A DNA stretch of 64,000 bases from contig VLTN01000013.1 in assembly GCA_008330645.1 (NCBI GenBank), positions 186,001-250,000 on the forward strand, given 5' to 3'. A program made the translations under genes and the position numbers. The DNA comes from Cafeteria roenbergensis. Lineage: Eukaryota > Sar > Bigyra > Bicosoecida > Cafeteriaceae. Below the pieces are notes generated by a model, which was given only the letters and a program-made list of their open reading frames with translations, had not been told where the DNA came from and did not search any database. Every line of letters begins with the position of its first letter. The stretch's first letter is position 1. Of the stretch, positions 1-11,049 are shown piece after piece.

Positions 1-1164
1 GGTGTTGAGGACGATGTGGGCCTTGGCGAGGTCGACGGCGGTGCACTCGATGAGCACGTCGCGGGTGGAGAGCTTGATCTTGGAGTGCTCGCCGTTGATG
101 ATGGGGGGCATGGAGAGGAGGACGTCCTTGGAGTCGTAGATGGCGGGGTACACGGGCTTGTCCTTGATGATCTGGGGGTAGTCCTTCAGGTGCTTCACGC
201 TGGGGTCCGTCTCGTAGTGCTCCAGCAGCTCTGCCGCTCCCCAGGTGCGCGTCTTGGTGAGCGGCACGAAGTTGATCTCAGAGGGAGGTTGCGCGGTGTA
301 CCGGAAAGGCGGGGTGAGGGAGTCGAGGTCGTGGGTGCCGATGGCGACGAGGCGGCGGTGGCGGCACACGTTCTGGTGGAGCTTGTCCTGGAGGTCGATG
401 AACGACGCGTACGAGGCCGGGGTGAAGGTCACGCCGCGCAGCACGGCGCACACGATGTAGGGGCGCACGAGCTGCGGCAGACAAATCAAGCGGGCCGGGA
501 AGGGGGGCGCGGGGAGGCCGGGCCTGGGCGTTGCGGCGTGCGGGAGGCGATGGCGAGACTGTTCGCAGGCCAAGCCAGGCTGTCTGGCAGGGCAGGCTTC
601 TCACGGCGGTGCTGGGCTCCACGGTCATGGTGAGGTGCTCGCCGCTGGCCGGTGCGGAGATGGTGTACACCTGCGAGGGATCAGCATGCGCGGGCAGGGC
701 GCGGCTGCGAGCTTTGCTTGGACGACGCCCAACAACAACAGCAAAGAGCTGGCTGGCTCGGCTCTGATCGGCGCCTAATCGACGGGCGTGCAGAAAGCGC
801 CGCGCCCACTGCCCCGCCGTTCAGCTGCCTGCCTGAAGAGGGTGCTCCCTGGCGTGGCCGGACTCACGGGCGCGGGATCCTTCTCCAGGAAGACGCGAAG
901 GGCGCGAGAGAGCCCCTCGATGGAGAGCAGGTCGTAGCGGTTCGCGGCGATGTCGATCTTGTACACCGTCTTGGTGGCAACAGGCCCGGCTGCAGCAGCA
1001 CCCGATGCCCCGGCGCCAGAGGCCACGGTGCCGTCGATGGGCTCTTCCACCACGCCGTCGAGCTCGATGCCGAACTCGAAGCACAGCTTCTCAAAGTCCT
1101 CGAGCGTGTACTGGTGGCCCAGCCGCTCAAAAAGAGCATCACGCTCAACGGAAAGGGTCGGCAT
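1..1164 (-). CDS. FARSB: Phenylalanine--tRNA ligase beta subunit, cytosolic type (5' part, cut by window edge)
   Basis: Charges tRNA-Phe with phenylalanine as the beta half of the cytosolic alpha2-beta2 enzyme. Three exons are visible on the minus strand: 1164-868, 670-605 and 471-1, separated by introns of 197 and 133 bases with GTGAGT/GTGAGA donors and CGCAG acceptors, all phase 0. The N-terminus [16 protein letters not shown], then CFEFGIELD and [11 protein letters not shown], match the start of eukaryotic beta subunits. The third exon carries [21 protein letters not shown] and [13 protein letters not shown], typical of the B3/4 region. About 278 residues lie in the window; the catalytic-like C-terminal half lies beyond position 1. 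The start at 1164 is chosen because it aligns with the family N-terminus and frames upstream carry only repeat-derived sequence. Very confident of family. Confidence 0.95.
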
Positions 1165-1501
1165 CCTCGCTCTGGCAACCGCTCGTGGGCCGGTGCGGGC
1201 TGCAAGAGGCGCGGCGAGACCCTGGCGACCCTGGCCGCCTCCCTTTCGGCCGGCAGAGCCGCCCGGCCAAAAAGCGCCACTCGCTCGCTGACGCAGCCCG
1301 GGCGGCGGCTGCTCGGGGAACGAGTGGCGCACCCCGCGCAGGCCACGCGCGCGGGTTGTCTTCGTGGCTCGCTGTGGGCGTGCCCTGGAGGGTGATGCAG
1401 CCGTCGAGCCCAGCAGAGAGATCGACGGGAAGCGCGAGAGCTGGTTGCAGGGACGACGGAAGCAGGCAAGCACTTGGCTCACGCACGCGAACAAGCGCAG
1501 A

Positions 1502-1533
<32 letters not shown>

Positions 1534-1644
1534 CATCGGCTCTCGGGACGGAGGCCCGCACTTGGCACGCGTGGGTTGGGAGCGGGGCGGGCAAGAGTAG
1601 CAACCAGCCTGGGCAGGGGGCAGGCGCGGCGACGGTGCCTGCTC
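1165..1644. other. Intergenic spacer between FARSB and the HECT ligase gene
   Basis: This stretch is the 5' flank of FARSB and the 3' flank of the minus-strand ubiquitin ligase gene. It holds an ACGC microsatellite and no open frame resembling a protein family. The FARSB promoter must lie here, but I recognise no specific element. Confidence 0.5.
1501..1533. repeat. ACGC tetranucleotide microsatellite
   Basis: About eight uninterrupted copies of ACGC lie in the spacer. It is a simple repeat likely to vary in length between individuals. Confidence 0.95.
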
Positions 1645-3419
1645 TCACTGGAGGCCGAACCCGCGGCACTCCTCGATGGCGGCGAGCAGGAGGCGCCGCA
1701 GCTTGTCCTCGCTCGCGTACTCCGGAAGCAGCAGCGTGTGGAAGCACGTGGAGGCCGTGGGGAGCCTGTCCGAGTCCGGCCCGTTGCGCTGGAGCTTGAA
1801 CGGCGGGTCGAGCTTGGCAAGGCCTCCGATCGGCGCTCTGGAGGCCCCTGTGGCGAAGAGCAGCAGCTTGCGGCGCTGCTCGTCCGTCATGCCTCGCACC
1901 GCGTTCCAGAACGCCTTGACCGAGGGGTGGTCGGCCGAGAAGCCCCCCTCGTAGACAGTGGCTCGCCTGAGCTCGTCGTAGTCCAGGTAGCCTTGTCCGC
2001 TCACCAGCTTCGAGAGCTCCTCGGCCCGGAACAGGTGCAGCGCCGGGCCGTCCGCAACGGACAGGAAGCCCTTGGCAAAGGCCGCGAACTGCCGCTCGAT
2101 GGCTGTGCCCAGGTGGTACCGAACCAGCGCCTCAACGTACTCGGACCGGTTCGCGGACGTGACGGGCTTGTCCGCGCCCCCCTCGACCAGCTCCACGGTG
2201 GTCGTGGCGCCGTACGCCTCCTTGGTCACCGTGAAGTCGAGGCAGAACACGTCCTCCACGTCGTCGCCCTCGTACCGAAGCAGCTGCTGCAGGCCGCGGC
2301 CCAGCTCAGGCATCGCCGCCGTGAGGTCGAACACATCCAGGGCCTCCCCCAGGAGCTTGCGGTAGAGGAAGAGGGCCAGAGGCAGGTCCAGCACCACGTT
2401 GTTGTAGATTGCCAGGCCGCAGACCAGCCCGGCGAGGCGGAACTCGGTGCCGCTCTCGAGCGAGTTGGGAGACAGGCTGTACTCACCGGAGGGCAGCCGC
2501 GTGAACATGGCGAGCATGGGGTCAGTCAGGGCCTCGGTGGTCAGCTGGAAGAACTCCCGCGTCACGCCGCCGGCGTCCACGCCGTCCTCCCCCGTGAAGA
2601 CAACGCGAAGAGGCTTCTTGAGGGTGTGGGGGTGCTGCTGGTTCAGGAAGGCGAGCGCGTCGCCGAGCAGGTTGTCCCGACGCACCTGCAGCACCAGGTA
2701 CGGGCTGCCCCCCCCGAAGAAGAGGGCCCTCGCCATGGCGTTGTGAGCCTGCTGCGTCTGCTGCAGCTGCGCCTCGTACGCCAGGACGCGGCGCTTCGCC
2801 GCGGCGCTGAGCAGGAACGGCGTGGCGCACAGGTTCAGCTCCGCAGGGTCCACGCGGTACCCCCTGAGCCGCCAGGCGTCGTAGTGCATCCGCAGGACGG
2901 CGTCCGGCAGCTCGGAGAGCGTGGAGTTGTAAAACGCCGAGAAGTGCACCAGGCCCCACGCAGTGTGCTCCAGCTCCTCTGCCGACAGGGGCCGCCCGGC
3001 GTCAGCGGCGGCGGAAGCCCTGCTGTGCCCGTCGTCGAGCCACGCGGCCACGCGCGCTTGGATCCTTCCGAAATCGTCGTCGTGCTCCCGCGGCGCCGAC
3101 GCAATGCGGTGAACGCCGTCGACATCGACGTCGACGTCCTCGTCGATGCCCGACATGAAGGTCACGCCTGGAGCCAGGACGACGCTGCCTCCGCCCAGGG
3201 CGTGCGTGCTGGAGGCGGCCGGTCCTGGCGCCGCTGCGCCGCCTGCCGACGAGGCGCCCGCCCCCCTGTGTACGGCGGCACCCGGGTGCGCGGCGGGAGC
3301 GGCGCCGGTCGAGCCTGCCGACGAGCCCCGGATGATTTGAGCGACGGCCGCCGCTGCGGCCGGGGACGAGGGTGCCTGGGCCGGCCCGTGCGCCGCGGGC
3401 TCCGGCGGCTTCTCGCCTG

Positions 3420-3465
<46 letters not shown>

Positions 3466-6400
3466 CGCCCCTGCCCCAGCCCCCGCGACCGGTGTCGCTG
3501 CGATGGAGGTGGCGGGGTCAAGCAGCCCCATGCCGAACACGCCGCTGCTGGGCGGGCCGCTGGACGCGGCGAGGTGCGGAGCCAGCTCCGCCCCGGCGGC
3601 GGCCGCTGCGGCCCTCATCCCGCGCGGCTTCCCTGCCGCCGCCAGCGCCCTGTTCTCCGCTGCGAGCTTCTCGTTCACGGCGTAGAGGGCCCCCAGGCAG
3701 CGCGCCGCCATCTCCATCGCGCGCTGGTTCGTGATGCCCCGGCAGACGGAGGCACCCGCGCGGCCCGACGCGGACGCTTTGACGAAGGCGTTGAGGTGAG
3801 CGTGGAGCGTGCGCAGCACGCGGGAGGCGAAGAGGGTCGGTGGCAGGTCCTTCCCAATCCAGCGCAGCAGCAGCCCGCGCGTCGACACCGGCACGGCGAG
3901 CACGGCCTCGCAGACGCGCGCCACCACCTCGGCGCTTCGGGAGTCGACGTCCCCTAGGAGAGGGCAGAGGAGGAGCACGAGGAGGAAGCGAGGGGCCTCC
4001 GGCTCTGCCAGCCTGGCGAGGACGGGCCTGACCTCGGACAGCATCGAAGTGACGGCCCGGTAGAAGGCGGCGATGACGGAGCGACGCGACGCGGCGGCGG
4101 AGGGGGCGGTGAGGGGGCTGTCCTGCCCGTGGGCGTCCGCGTCAGGGGCAAACGGGTCGGCGGGCGCGCTGCGGAACTGCTCCGATGGAGAAGCCGGACG
4201 AGCTGCCGCCGCCGCACCCGCCGCTCCTGTCGATGCTGCGGCTGCCGCCGCCGCTGGTGCCGCCGAAGGGCGAGGCTGGCCCGATGGTGGCTGCTGCCCG
4301 TCGGGAGCAGCAGCCCCGCCGGCCTCCGCGCGGCCCGCTGGGACGGGCAATCGCGCGAACATGGCCCGATACACGGTCTCCAAGCCTTCCACGTGGATAC
4401 CGCTGGTGTCTAGCCTGTCCCTCACCGCGGCTTCGGCGGGGAAGGGCACCGTGCCAGGGACCACGCGGAACTCGGGGAACATGACCACCACTCTGGGCGG
4501 GGGGAATGGACCCCCGGCCTTGGCAATTGCCACCTCACACGCCCGCGGGTCCGAGGCCGCCACGCAGTCCGTGCAGGGCTTGCCGTCCGCTGAGGAGGAC
4601 GGCCAGGGCGCGGCGGGTGGGTCCACTGGGTGCAGTGGGTACGTCGTCGGGGGCGCGGGCTCGCCAGCCAGTGACCCGAACGAGCTGCCTCGGGCGGCGG
4701 CGGCGGGCTCGGCCAGCGGGCCGCCAGTGTCGCTGACTTTGGCCGTCCGGGCGCCGGGGTGCGGCTCGCGCGCCGCTGCGCCATCGGATGCGGCCTCCGC
4801 CCGCTGCGCTGCAGCTGCCCCGCCAGCCCCGCCAGCCGCTGAAGCCGCTGCAGCTGCTGAAGCCGAGGACGACGAGGACGAACTCGCGCCGTCGCCGGCT
4901 GGCGGCTGGAACACGGAAGAGGCCCTGCCAACGACGTCGATGGTCCCGACGTCGGCCGATGCTGCCGCAGCGCCGTCGGACCCGGGCGAACCTGCGGGAG
5001 AGGCCGGAGGCAGGCTGCTGAGCCGGCGGGGGGGAGCGTCGTCCACATCGTCGCCGCTGAGGCTGAATGCCGCACCTGCGCTCGCGACGCTGCCGAGGCC
5101 GGCATTTGCCCCGGCAGAGTGGCCGGCTGGCGCGGCAGCTGGCGACGACGGCTGGGACGCTGCTGGGGACTCGCTGGGCGATCCGCCCGTCTCGCTGGCA
5201 GACGGTGTCAGCGCGACCTCGGCGACCCGCGCACGACCGGCGGCCGGAGGCGCGAGCGCGGCGCCCTCCCGGATGGCAGCCCCCGCACCGTCCAGGATTC
5301 GGGGGAACCTTCCCGGGAGGCCCCTGGCCAGGCGGCGCACGAGGGAGGGGGCCCCGGGGGCCCTGACTTCAATCAGCTTGAGGTCCTCCGGGGCGGAGGA
5401 GAGGAAGGATCCGTTCAGCGCGGAGACGTCGCCGAAGACGTCGGCAACGATGCGGAGCAGCGGCCCCGTGTCGCCTCGCGACGCCCCCCACCCGCAAGCC
5501 GTGACAACAGTCGCGGCGTCGACGAAGGCCATGCTTCCACGGGGCATCGACCCGGGCGGGGTGGAGAGGACGGAGCCGGCCACGACTCTGATCGCTGCCG
5601 CATGCTCCGAGCCGGCCTCGATTGAGAAGACGCCGCGGCCGGAGAGCGACGGCACGCGGGCGGGGAGCGGCACATCGGTGGGCCGGAAGGGGGGCGCGAG
5701 GCCGAGCGAGGCCGCGGAGGCGGGGTGGGCGCGCGCACGGGCCTCCGCGTGGACGGCCTGCTCCGCGGCGGCGGTGGCGGCAGCGGCGTCAGCGGCGGAT
5801 AGGTTGCCTTCAGAAGAGGCGGGCGGTTTGCTCTCCCCGCCCGGGCCGTCGCTGGCCGAGCCAGCGTCGCCAGGCGCTTCGCTGCGCTCTGCAGCGGCGG
5901 AGGACGAGGACGAGGACGAGGACGAGGAGGATGACTGCTCCTCCTGCTCCGGGGCCAGCAGGCCCGTCTGCCCGGCCTCGTTCGCCCCGCAGGCCAGGAC
6001 GCTCCCGTCCTGGAGCAAAAACATTGTGAAGCCACGCCCGCAAGCGGCCTGCCGAACCGGGAACCCCTCAAGCGCCTCCACCCGGGTGGGCGCGTCCACG
6101 GCTGCCAGAGGGTGCCGCGTGCCGGGAATGCTGCTGCGCGAGGGAGCCCCCGCGTCAGCGGCACCGCGGGGCGCGGCGTCCGCACCGTCTGCGCGCGCCG
6201 TGGTGCCTGGCAGGGGCAGCCCCAGCTGGCCCCTGGAGCCGTTCCCGGCCATGAAGACGCGGCCGGTGCGCGACACGAAGGCGGTGTGATCGTCGCCGCA
6301 AGCAACCTGCTGGATGAGCTCCGGCAGGGCGGTCACGCGGCGGGGGGCGTGCGACGCGTGCGGCACCTGGGCGAGGTCGAGGCCGAGCCGGCCGTGCTTG

Positions 6401-7165
6401 TTGCGGCCCCACGAGTACGCTAGGCCGGTCACGGTAACCGCCACGACGTGCACTGAGCCGGCCGCGATCTGCGTGCATGGTGTTCCGGTCAGCGCCGCCA
6501 CGCGCTCCGCCTGCCATCGCCCCGCCGTGTCGCCGAGGCCCAGGCAGCCTTGCGCTCCCGATCCCACGGTGTACACGTCGCCGGCGGCACCCAAGACCAC
6601 GGTGAAGTTCTCTCCGCACGCGACCTGCACCGCCCGCACGCGCTCAACGCCCCTCATGAGGCGGGGCGGGCGCCGGTAGACGCTCATCTCGGCGTCTCCG
6701 TCGCTGCTGCTTGCGTGGCCGAGCTGCCCCATCTCGTTGCTCCCGAACGTCAGCACCTTGCCGTTGCCGTTGACGCACGCCGTGTGGGAGTCGCCCGCCG
6801 ACACGGACACGATGCGCTGCGAATCGAGGGAGCCGATCGTGCGCGGCCGGGTGATTCTGGATTCGTCAGAGTCTGCAGCGATCTGCCCGTCATCGTTGTT
6901 TCCGGCAATGAAGAGCTCGCCCTGGTTCGTGATCACGGCCGTGTGGAACGTGGACGCGGCTACCTGGACGAGCTGGCCGGCGGCGCGCATGGAGAGCCCG
7001 AGCACGGGCAGCGGATTGGGCCGAAATTCCTCGTCCGTCATGAGCTGGCCCTGGTCCCCGCGCCCCATCGTCAGCACTGCGAGGCATGTAAAGCGGGAGT
7101 GCCAGACACGGGCGCAGGAACACGCCCCGTTGCGAGCCACAACGGCCGCGTGCTTGGAGGCGCCA
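1645..7165 (-). CDS. RCC1-repeat HECT-type E3 ubiquitin ligase, HERC-like (5' end unresolved)
   Basis: Predicted to transfer ubiquitin from an E2 through a HECT thioester and recruit substrates through an RCC1 propeller. At least seven blade-tip motifs are seen, including MGRGDQGQL, AGNNDDGQI, FGSNEMGQLG, VGSGAQGCLG, WGRNKHGRLG, AGNGSRGQLG and CGANEAGQTG. A long Ala/Ser/Pro-rich middle follows (about 3170-5950) with poly-Ser and poly-Ala runs. The HECT domain occupies roughly 1645-2780: FTGEDGVDAGGVTREFF, then the catalytic cysteine in TASTCFHTLLLPEY at codon 1744-1746. The protein has about 1,800 residues, longer than small HERCs because of the middle. The first in-frame ATG is at 7068, but an RCC1-like piece (GASKHAAVVARNGA) continues upstream to an AG acceptor at about 7165. 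At least one more 5' exon probably exists, and a 45-base in-frame intron (7121-7077) may split this blade. Family is certain; the start is not. Confidence 0.9.
3421..3463. repeat. GCC triplet tract encoding poly-Ala in the HECT ligase
   Basis: Near-perfect GCC repeats lie in frame within the disordered middle of the ligase and encode about fourteen alanines on the minus strand. A similar GAG/GAC-rich tract at about 5900-5945 encodes poly-Ser in the same gene. Confidence 0.9.
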
Positions 7166-8067
7166 CTGCTTCATACAGTGTGGAGCGCAGTTCAGCAGCG
7201 CCGGCGGCTGGGCCCGGCGCACAGCGGCACGCGCGCCCCACCCCGACGACAGCGCCAGGATTCGGCGGTCGCGAGGAGCGGCCGGGACGGGGAATGCGGC
7301 GGGGGCTCGGCCCCCTCCCGCAAGTCGGAAACAAATGTTCTTGCCGGGTCGGAAAACACCAGGCGGGCGAACGCGTGGCAATCGCAGCTGGCTTGCCTGG
7401 CGCGGACTGCGGCTCTCACGCTCCGTCACTGCAGCCACGCTTTGCCCGTCTGGCCCAAGCGGTGCGTCCTCGAGGAAGGCATGGTGCACAACGATGGCCC
7501 CAGTCTGCGGTGTCTGGCTGGCGAGCGCTTGCGGCAAGTCCAGTGCGGTCGTGCTCGGCTCCATTCTGGGGCGGGCCGCACTCGGCGGCGGCGGTCTTGA
7601 CGAGTCGGGGGCACTTCGCTTGCGGCTGTTGCACCGCAAGCGCATGCAAGGGTGCCTGTGACGCCGGCCTGCGCGGAGGGGGACGGATTGCGATTGCTGA
7701 CGGGTCGCTGACCTGCAGAGTCGTCAGCACTGCAGCTGGCTTTGCCGTGGTCGGCGGTGGGAGCCGGACGGACACAGGGGCGCGTCCCGAGCGTGCACGC
7801 CGCGAGGGTGCGGCCCACACACCCCGTTTCTCGCGCTCGTTCTGTGTCCCGCAATGTTCTCCGGGGGCGACAAGGTGCGGCCGTTCGGTGGCGTGCTGAC
7901 GAACAATCGCATTGCGCAATGCCAAAGTGCTGGACACGCTCCACCCCGCACCAAGGCTGCGACTCGACGGCATCGCTGTTCTGGTCGTGACGATTCCGCA
8001 GTACTCTGGCACGCTGGCTGGCGCGTCCCGGGGGCGCGAGCAGGAGGCTGAGGCGTCGACTGACCCG
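7166..8067. other. Divergent spacer between the HECT ligase and PRMT7
   Basis: This 0.9 kb lies between two genes transcribed away from each other. It should hold both promoters and probably one or more missing 5' exons of the minus-strand ligase. An ATG-led minus-strand segment around 7562-7410 is open but does not read convincingly as an RCC1 blade, and I could not connect it by phase. No recognisable regulatory motif. Confidence 0.4.
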
Positions 8068-11049
8068 ATGCAGGCGCTCGCCACAATGGGCTGCGACGAC
8101 AGCCTGCGCGTGCTCGTCGACGCGGAAGACGAGCACGGCAACCCTGTGCAGGTGCCTGCTGTCATCTCCGCGCGCATCGACGCCGACGGTGGGGGCATTC
8201 GGTGGACGCAAGAGGAGGATGAAGAGGCCGCAGTGAACGCTGCCATGGGCGCCTCTCAAATGGCATCCATGCTCCACGACACGGGGCGCATCCGCGCCTT
8301 TGAGCGCGCAATCGAGGGCGCAGTGGCTCGCTTCCGCGCGGCCCACGGGCGCGGCCCCGTGGTGCTCGACATCGGCGCTGGCACCGGCCTGCTCTCCATG
8401 CTTGCCGCGCGCGCTGGCGCCGCGGCAGTCTTCGCGTGCGAGATGTACGAGCCCATGGCGCGCGTGGCGCGCCGTGTCGTGGCCGACAACGGGATGACGC
8501 CTCCCTGGCTTGGCGAGAGCAGCGGTGCTTCGGGAGCTTCGTTCGAATCCAAGGCTGCCGCTGTTGATGCGACTGCTACTGCCGCTTCGACTGCTGATGG
8601 CGGCGGTGCGCCAGCTGGCTGCCCCGTCGCTGTCTTTGCCAAGCTGTCAACCGCGCTCACTGTCGGCAGCGCCTCCCCTGCCGAGGTGGCTTCGGCGGCT
8701 GCGGCCGCGTGGTCCGCCCCCGCAGGGGCAGATGCCCGCCACCCGCCTCTGCTTGCTGCGTCGGCCACAGACCTGCCGTGCCGTTGTGACTTGCTGGTGA
8801 CCGAAATTCTTGACTCGGCCCTGCTGGGCGAGGGCATGGTCCCAGCCGCCGCCGACGCGAGGGACCGCCTGCTCGTGCCTGGGGCGGAGGTTGTGCCGCG
8901 CGCAGCGCGCATGATCGCGGCGCTTGTGCAGGCGCCCGCCGTCGCGGCAACTCGAGACACCGCTGCCATCGCGTTGCCCGCGCCGGCCTCGACCCCGGAC
9001 GACCGCGACGCCGGCGCAGCGCCTGCTGCTGCCTCAGCTGCAGCTCCGACGCCAGCTGCCGCCACGCGCGCGCCGACGCACCCCGTGGGGCTCTGTCGCA
9101 AAGACTGGTCCGCCGAACCGTGCCCGGCCGGTGCTCGCAGCCTGCCGATGCACACCCCCCGCCTGGGCGCTGCTGGCCTGCAGCTGCGCAGCGGCGCTCT
9201 GCAAATCGCGGAGTGGAACTTCAGCTCCGCTGGGACTGCGTCGTCGGCGGAGCGGATGAGCCTTCCAGCGGCAGAGACGCCTTTGGCCGGGGCCGACTGT
9301 GCCCTGCTGTGGTGGGAGGCGCTCATCGGCGTGGATGCTGACGGCACCGACGTCACCTACTGCACGCGGCCCCGGCACCCTGCGGTTGCCGCTGACCCGA
9401 TGCCTGTTGCGCAGCCGAGCGCGAGCGCGCAGGGCGGCGAAGCTGCAGCATCAACTGCAGCAGCGGCTCTGGCGCCGATGGGCTGTGGATCACCGGTGGG
9501 GGTGCGGTGGGGAGCCGCGGCCCTGCCCTGCGAAGCCGTGTGGCAGGACCACTGGACGCCGTGCCTGCAGCCGCTGCCGCGCCGCGTCACCGCTGCATCG
9601 GTCGATGCCGTGTCGCTGGTCGTGCACGCCTCCGCAACGGCAGTCTGGGTGGAGGTCTTGCCAGCCGGTGCTGCCGGCTCTGCAACAGACAGCGGTGTAG
9701 CTGCGTCGGCAAAGCGCTCCTCCGCGCGGGGCAGCGGCGGCAAACGCAAGGGTGGCAAGCCCATGCGGGGCAAGCCGGGCCGCAAGCCTGCGAGCAAGCC
9801 GGCAGCGGCCGCAGGCGCCGTTGCTGCCACGGCCAGCGACTCCGTCGACGGAGCTGGCCCTGCACCATGCGTGTGCGGGCTGCACCCTCTCCTGCAGCCG
9901 GACCGGGTGGCCCAGCTCGGCGACCGATCTCGAAACCTGGCTTTGGCGCAAGCCATCCGAGCAGCGGCGTCCGCACTGACCGAGGCGGCCAGCGGGTCTT
10001 GTGGGGCAGGCCCGTCCGCCGTCCGCGTGCTCGATGTCGGCGAGCACAGCTGGACAGCGCTGCTTGCTGCGGCGGCTGACGTGCCTTCAGCTGCTTGCTC
10101 TGCTGCCACCGACGGACCTGGCGGGCACCTGTCGGCCGCACCGCGAGTCATCAGCCTGGAGACTGCTCCCATGGCAGCGGTGCATGCTGCGGAGGCGGCA
10201 ACGCCCACGAGCAATGTGCTTCCAGGAGGCAAGCGGCTTCGCGTGCAAGTGCTGCAGGCGACAACGGAGACCGTCGCGGCGCACCCTGACGCGCTCCACG
10301 CCGCATTCTCCGAACTCGGTGAAGGCGGGACAAGCGGGCTTGGTGGGCCGGTGGATATGGTCGTTTCAGATTTGTTCTCATCCCAGTGCCTGCAGCGGCC
10401 TGTGTGGCAGGCCCTCATTCACCTTGCGAGGTGTCGTGCCTTGAGCCGTGGCGGTGCCCTGGCAAGCGGGGCGCGATGTGTCCCAGCAGCCATCTATGTT
10501 CGCTGTGCAGCCGTGGCTCTGCCGCAGCTTCGGCCCTCGTTTGCGGCAGCGGGGTCCGTGTTCGGATTCAACCATGCTGCATTTGACTCTATGCGCGCTG
10601 GCTGGAACCGCGCCCGTGTGCTGAGCTTCCCGCTGTGGATGTATGAGGCGGCCGTCGTGTCCGAGCCAGCGACGCTGTTCGCGCTGGATTGCTCCAGGGG
10701 AGCCGGTGATGGTGGGCCGAGGATCGCTGGGCCGGACAAGCAGTCGGTGGCGGAGGCGCTGGGCACGCTCAAGGGTGCGGCAGATGCAGTTGCCGTGTGG
10801 ACGGAGCTGGATCTAACGGGAGAGTCGCTACTTGACCCGGCAAAGGCTCCACACTGGGACGTCGGCGAGCAGCCAAGCGTTGGGTGGGACTCGACAGCAT
10901 GGGTACGAGCTGGCTCACCGCTGACTTTCGCGCGGCAAGAGGTGTTCGTGCTGGACACGACGCTGGAAGCAGGCAAACGCGTGCCGTGGGACGTGCAGCT
11001 GGACCTCGAAAGCGGCAAGGGGCTGGTGTTCAAGCCCGCGGGCATTTAG
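8068..11049 (+). CDS. PRMT7: Protein arginine N-methyltransferase 7 (tandem methyltransferase domains)
   Basis: Transfers methyl groups from S-adenosylmethionine to arginines; PRMT7 is the monomethylating type III enzyme. The first module has MASMLHDTGRIRAFERAI, motif I VLDIGAGTGLLSMLA (about residues 98-112), the double-E loop VTEILDSALLGEG (about 243-255) with both glutamates kept, and the WQDHW segment equivalent to the THW loop. The second, degenerate module is at about 9870-10700 (VRVLDVGEHSWTALL, VVSDLFSSQ), followed by a conserved end. The 993 residues exceed the animal length near 690 because of Ala/Ser-rich inserts and a Lys/Arg/Gly-rich linker at about 9708-9815. The start at 8068 is the first ATG in frame, and upstream residues are unlike the family. 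Single exon. Very confident of family. Confidence 0.94.
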   Translation: MQALATMGCDDSLRVLVDAEDEHGNPVQVPAVISARIDADGGGIRWTQEEDEEAAVNAAMGASQMASMLHDTGRIRAFERAIEGAVARFRAAHGRGPVVLDIGAGTGLLSMLAARAGAAAVFACEMYEPMARVARRVVADNGMTPPWLGESSGASGASFESKAAAVDATATAASTADGGGAPAGCPVAVFAKLSTALTVGSASPAEVASAAAAAWSAPAGADARHPPLLAASATDLPCRCDLLVTEILDSALLGEGMVPAAADARDRLLVPGAEVVPRAARMIAALVQAPAVAATRDTAAIALPAPASTPDDRDAGAAPAAASAAAPTPAAATRAPTHPVGLCRKDWSAEPCPAGARSLPMHTPRLGAAGLQLRSGALQIAEWNFSSAGTASSAERMSLPAAETPLAGADCALLWWEALIGVDADGTDVTYCTRPRHPAVAADPMPVAQPSASAQGGEAAASTAAAALAPMGCGSPVGVRWGAAALPCEAVWQDHWTPCLQPLPRRVTAASVDAVSLVVHASATAVWVEVLPAGAAGSATDSGVAASAKRSSARGSGGKRKGGKPMRGKPGRKPASKPAAAAGAVAATASDSVDGAGPAPCVCGLHPLLQPDRVAQLGDRSRNLALAQAIRAAASALTEAASGSCGAGPSAVRVLDVGEHSWTALLAAAADVPSAACSAATDGPGGHLSAAPRVISLETAPMAAVHAAEAATPTSNVLPGGKRLRVQVLQATTETVAAHPDALHAAFSELGEGGTSGLGGPVDMVVSDLFSSQCLQRPVWQALIHLARCRALSRGGALASGARCVPAAIYVRCAAVALPQLRPSFAAAGSVFGFNHAAFDSMRAGWNRARVLSFPLWMYEAAVVSEPATLFALDCSRGAGDGGPRIAGPDKQSVAEALGTLKGAADAVAVWTELDLTGESLLDPAKAPHWDVGEQPSVGWDSTAWVRAGSPLTFARQEVFVLDTTLEAGKRVPWDVQLDLESGKGLVFKPAGI

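Noticed and set aside
1474-6289. Two very long plus-strand open frames (about 827 and 738 codons) opposite the RCC1-HECT ligase
   Set aside because: They are antisense to a gene with clear HECT and RCC1 motifs, are rich in Arg/Ala/Gly/Pro and show no domain. They arise from third-position GC bias.
7384-7645. Minus-strand ATG-led segment (MEPSTTALDLPQALASQ) as first exon of the HECT ligase
   Set aside because: Its only good donor (GTGAGA near 7417) has the wrong phase for the RCC1 exon at 7165, and the residues do not resemble an RCC1 blade. Left as unresolved.
8539-8551. T-loop-like GTTCGAATCC suggesting a tRNA
   Set aside because: It lies inside the PRMT7 coding region, and no acceptor stem, D-loop or anticodon arm can be drawn around it. 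No tRNA or rRNA gene was found in the window.
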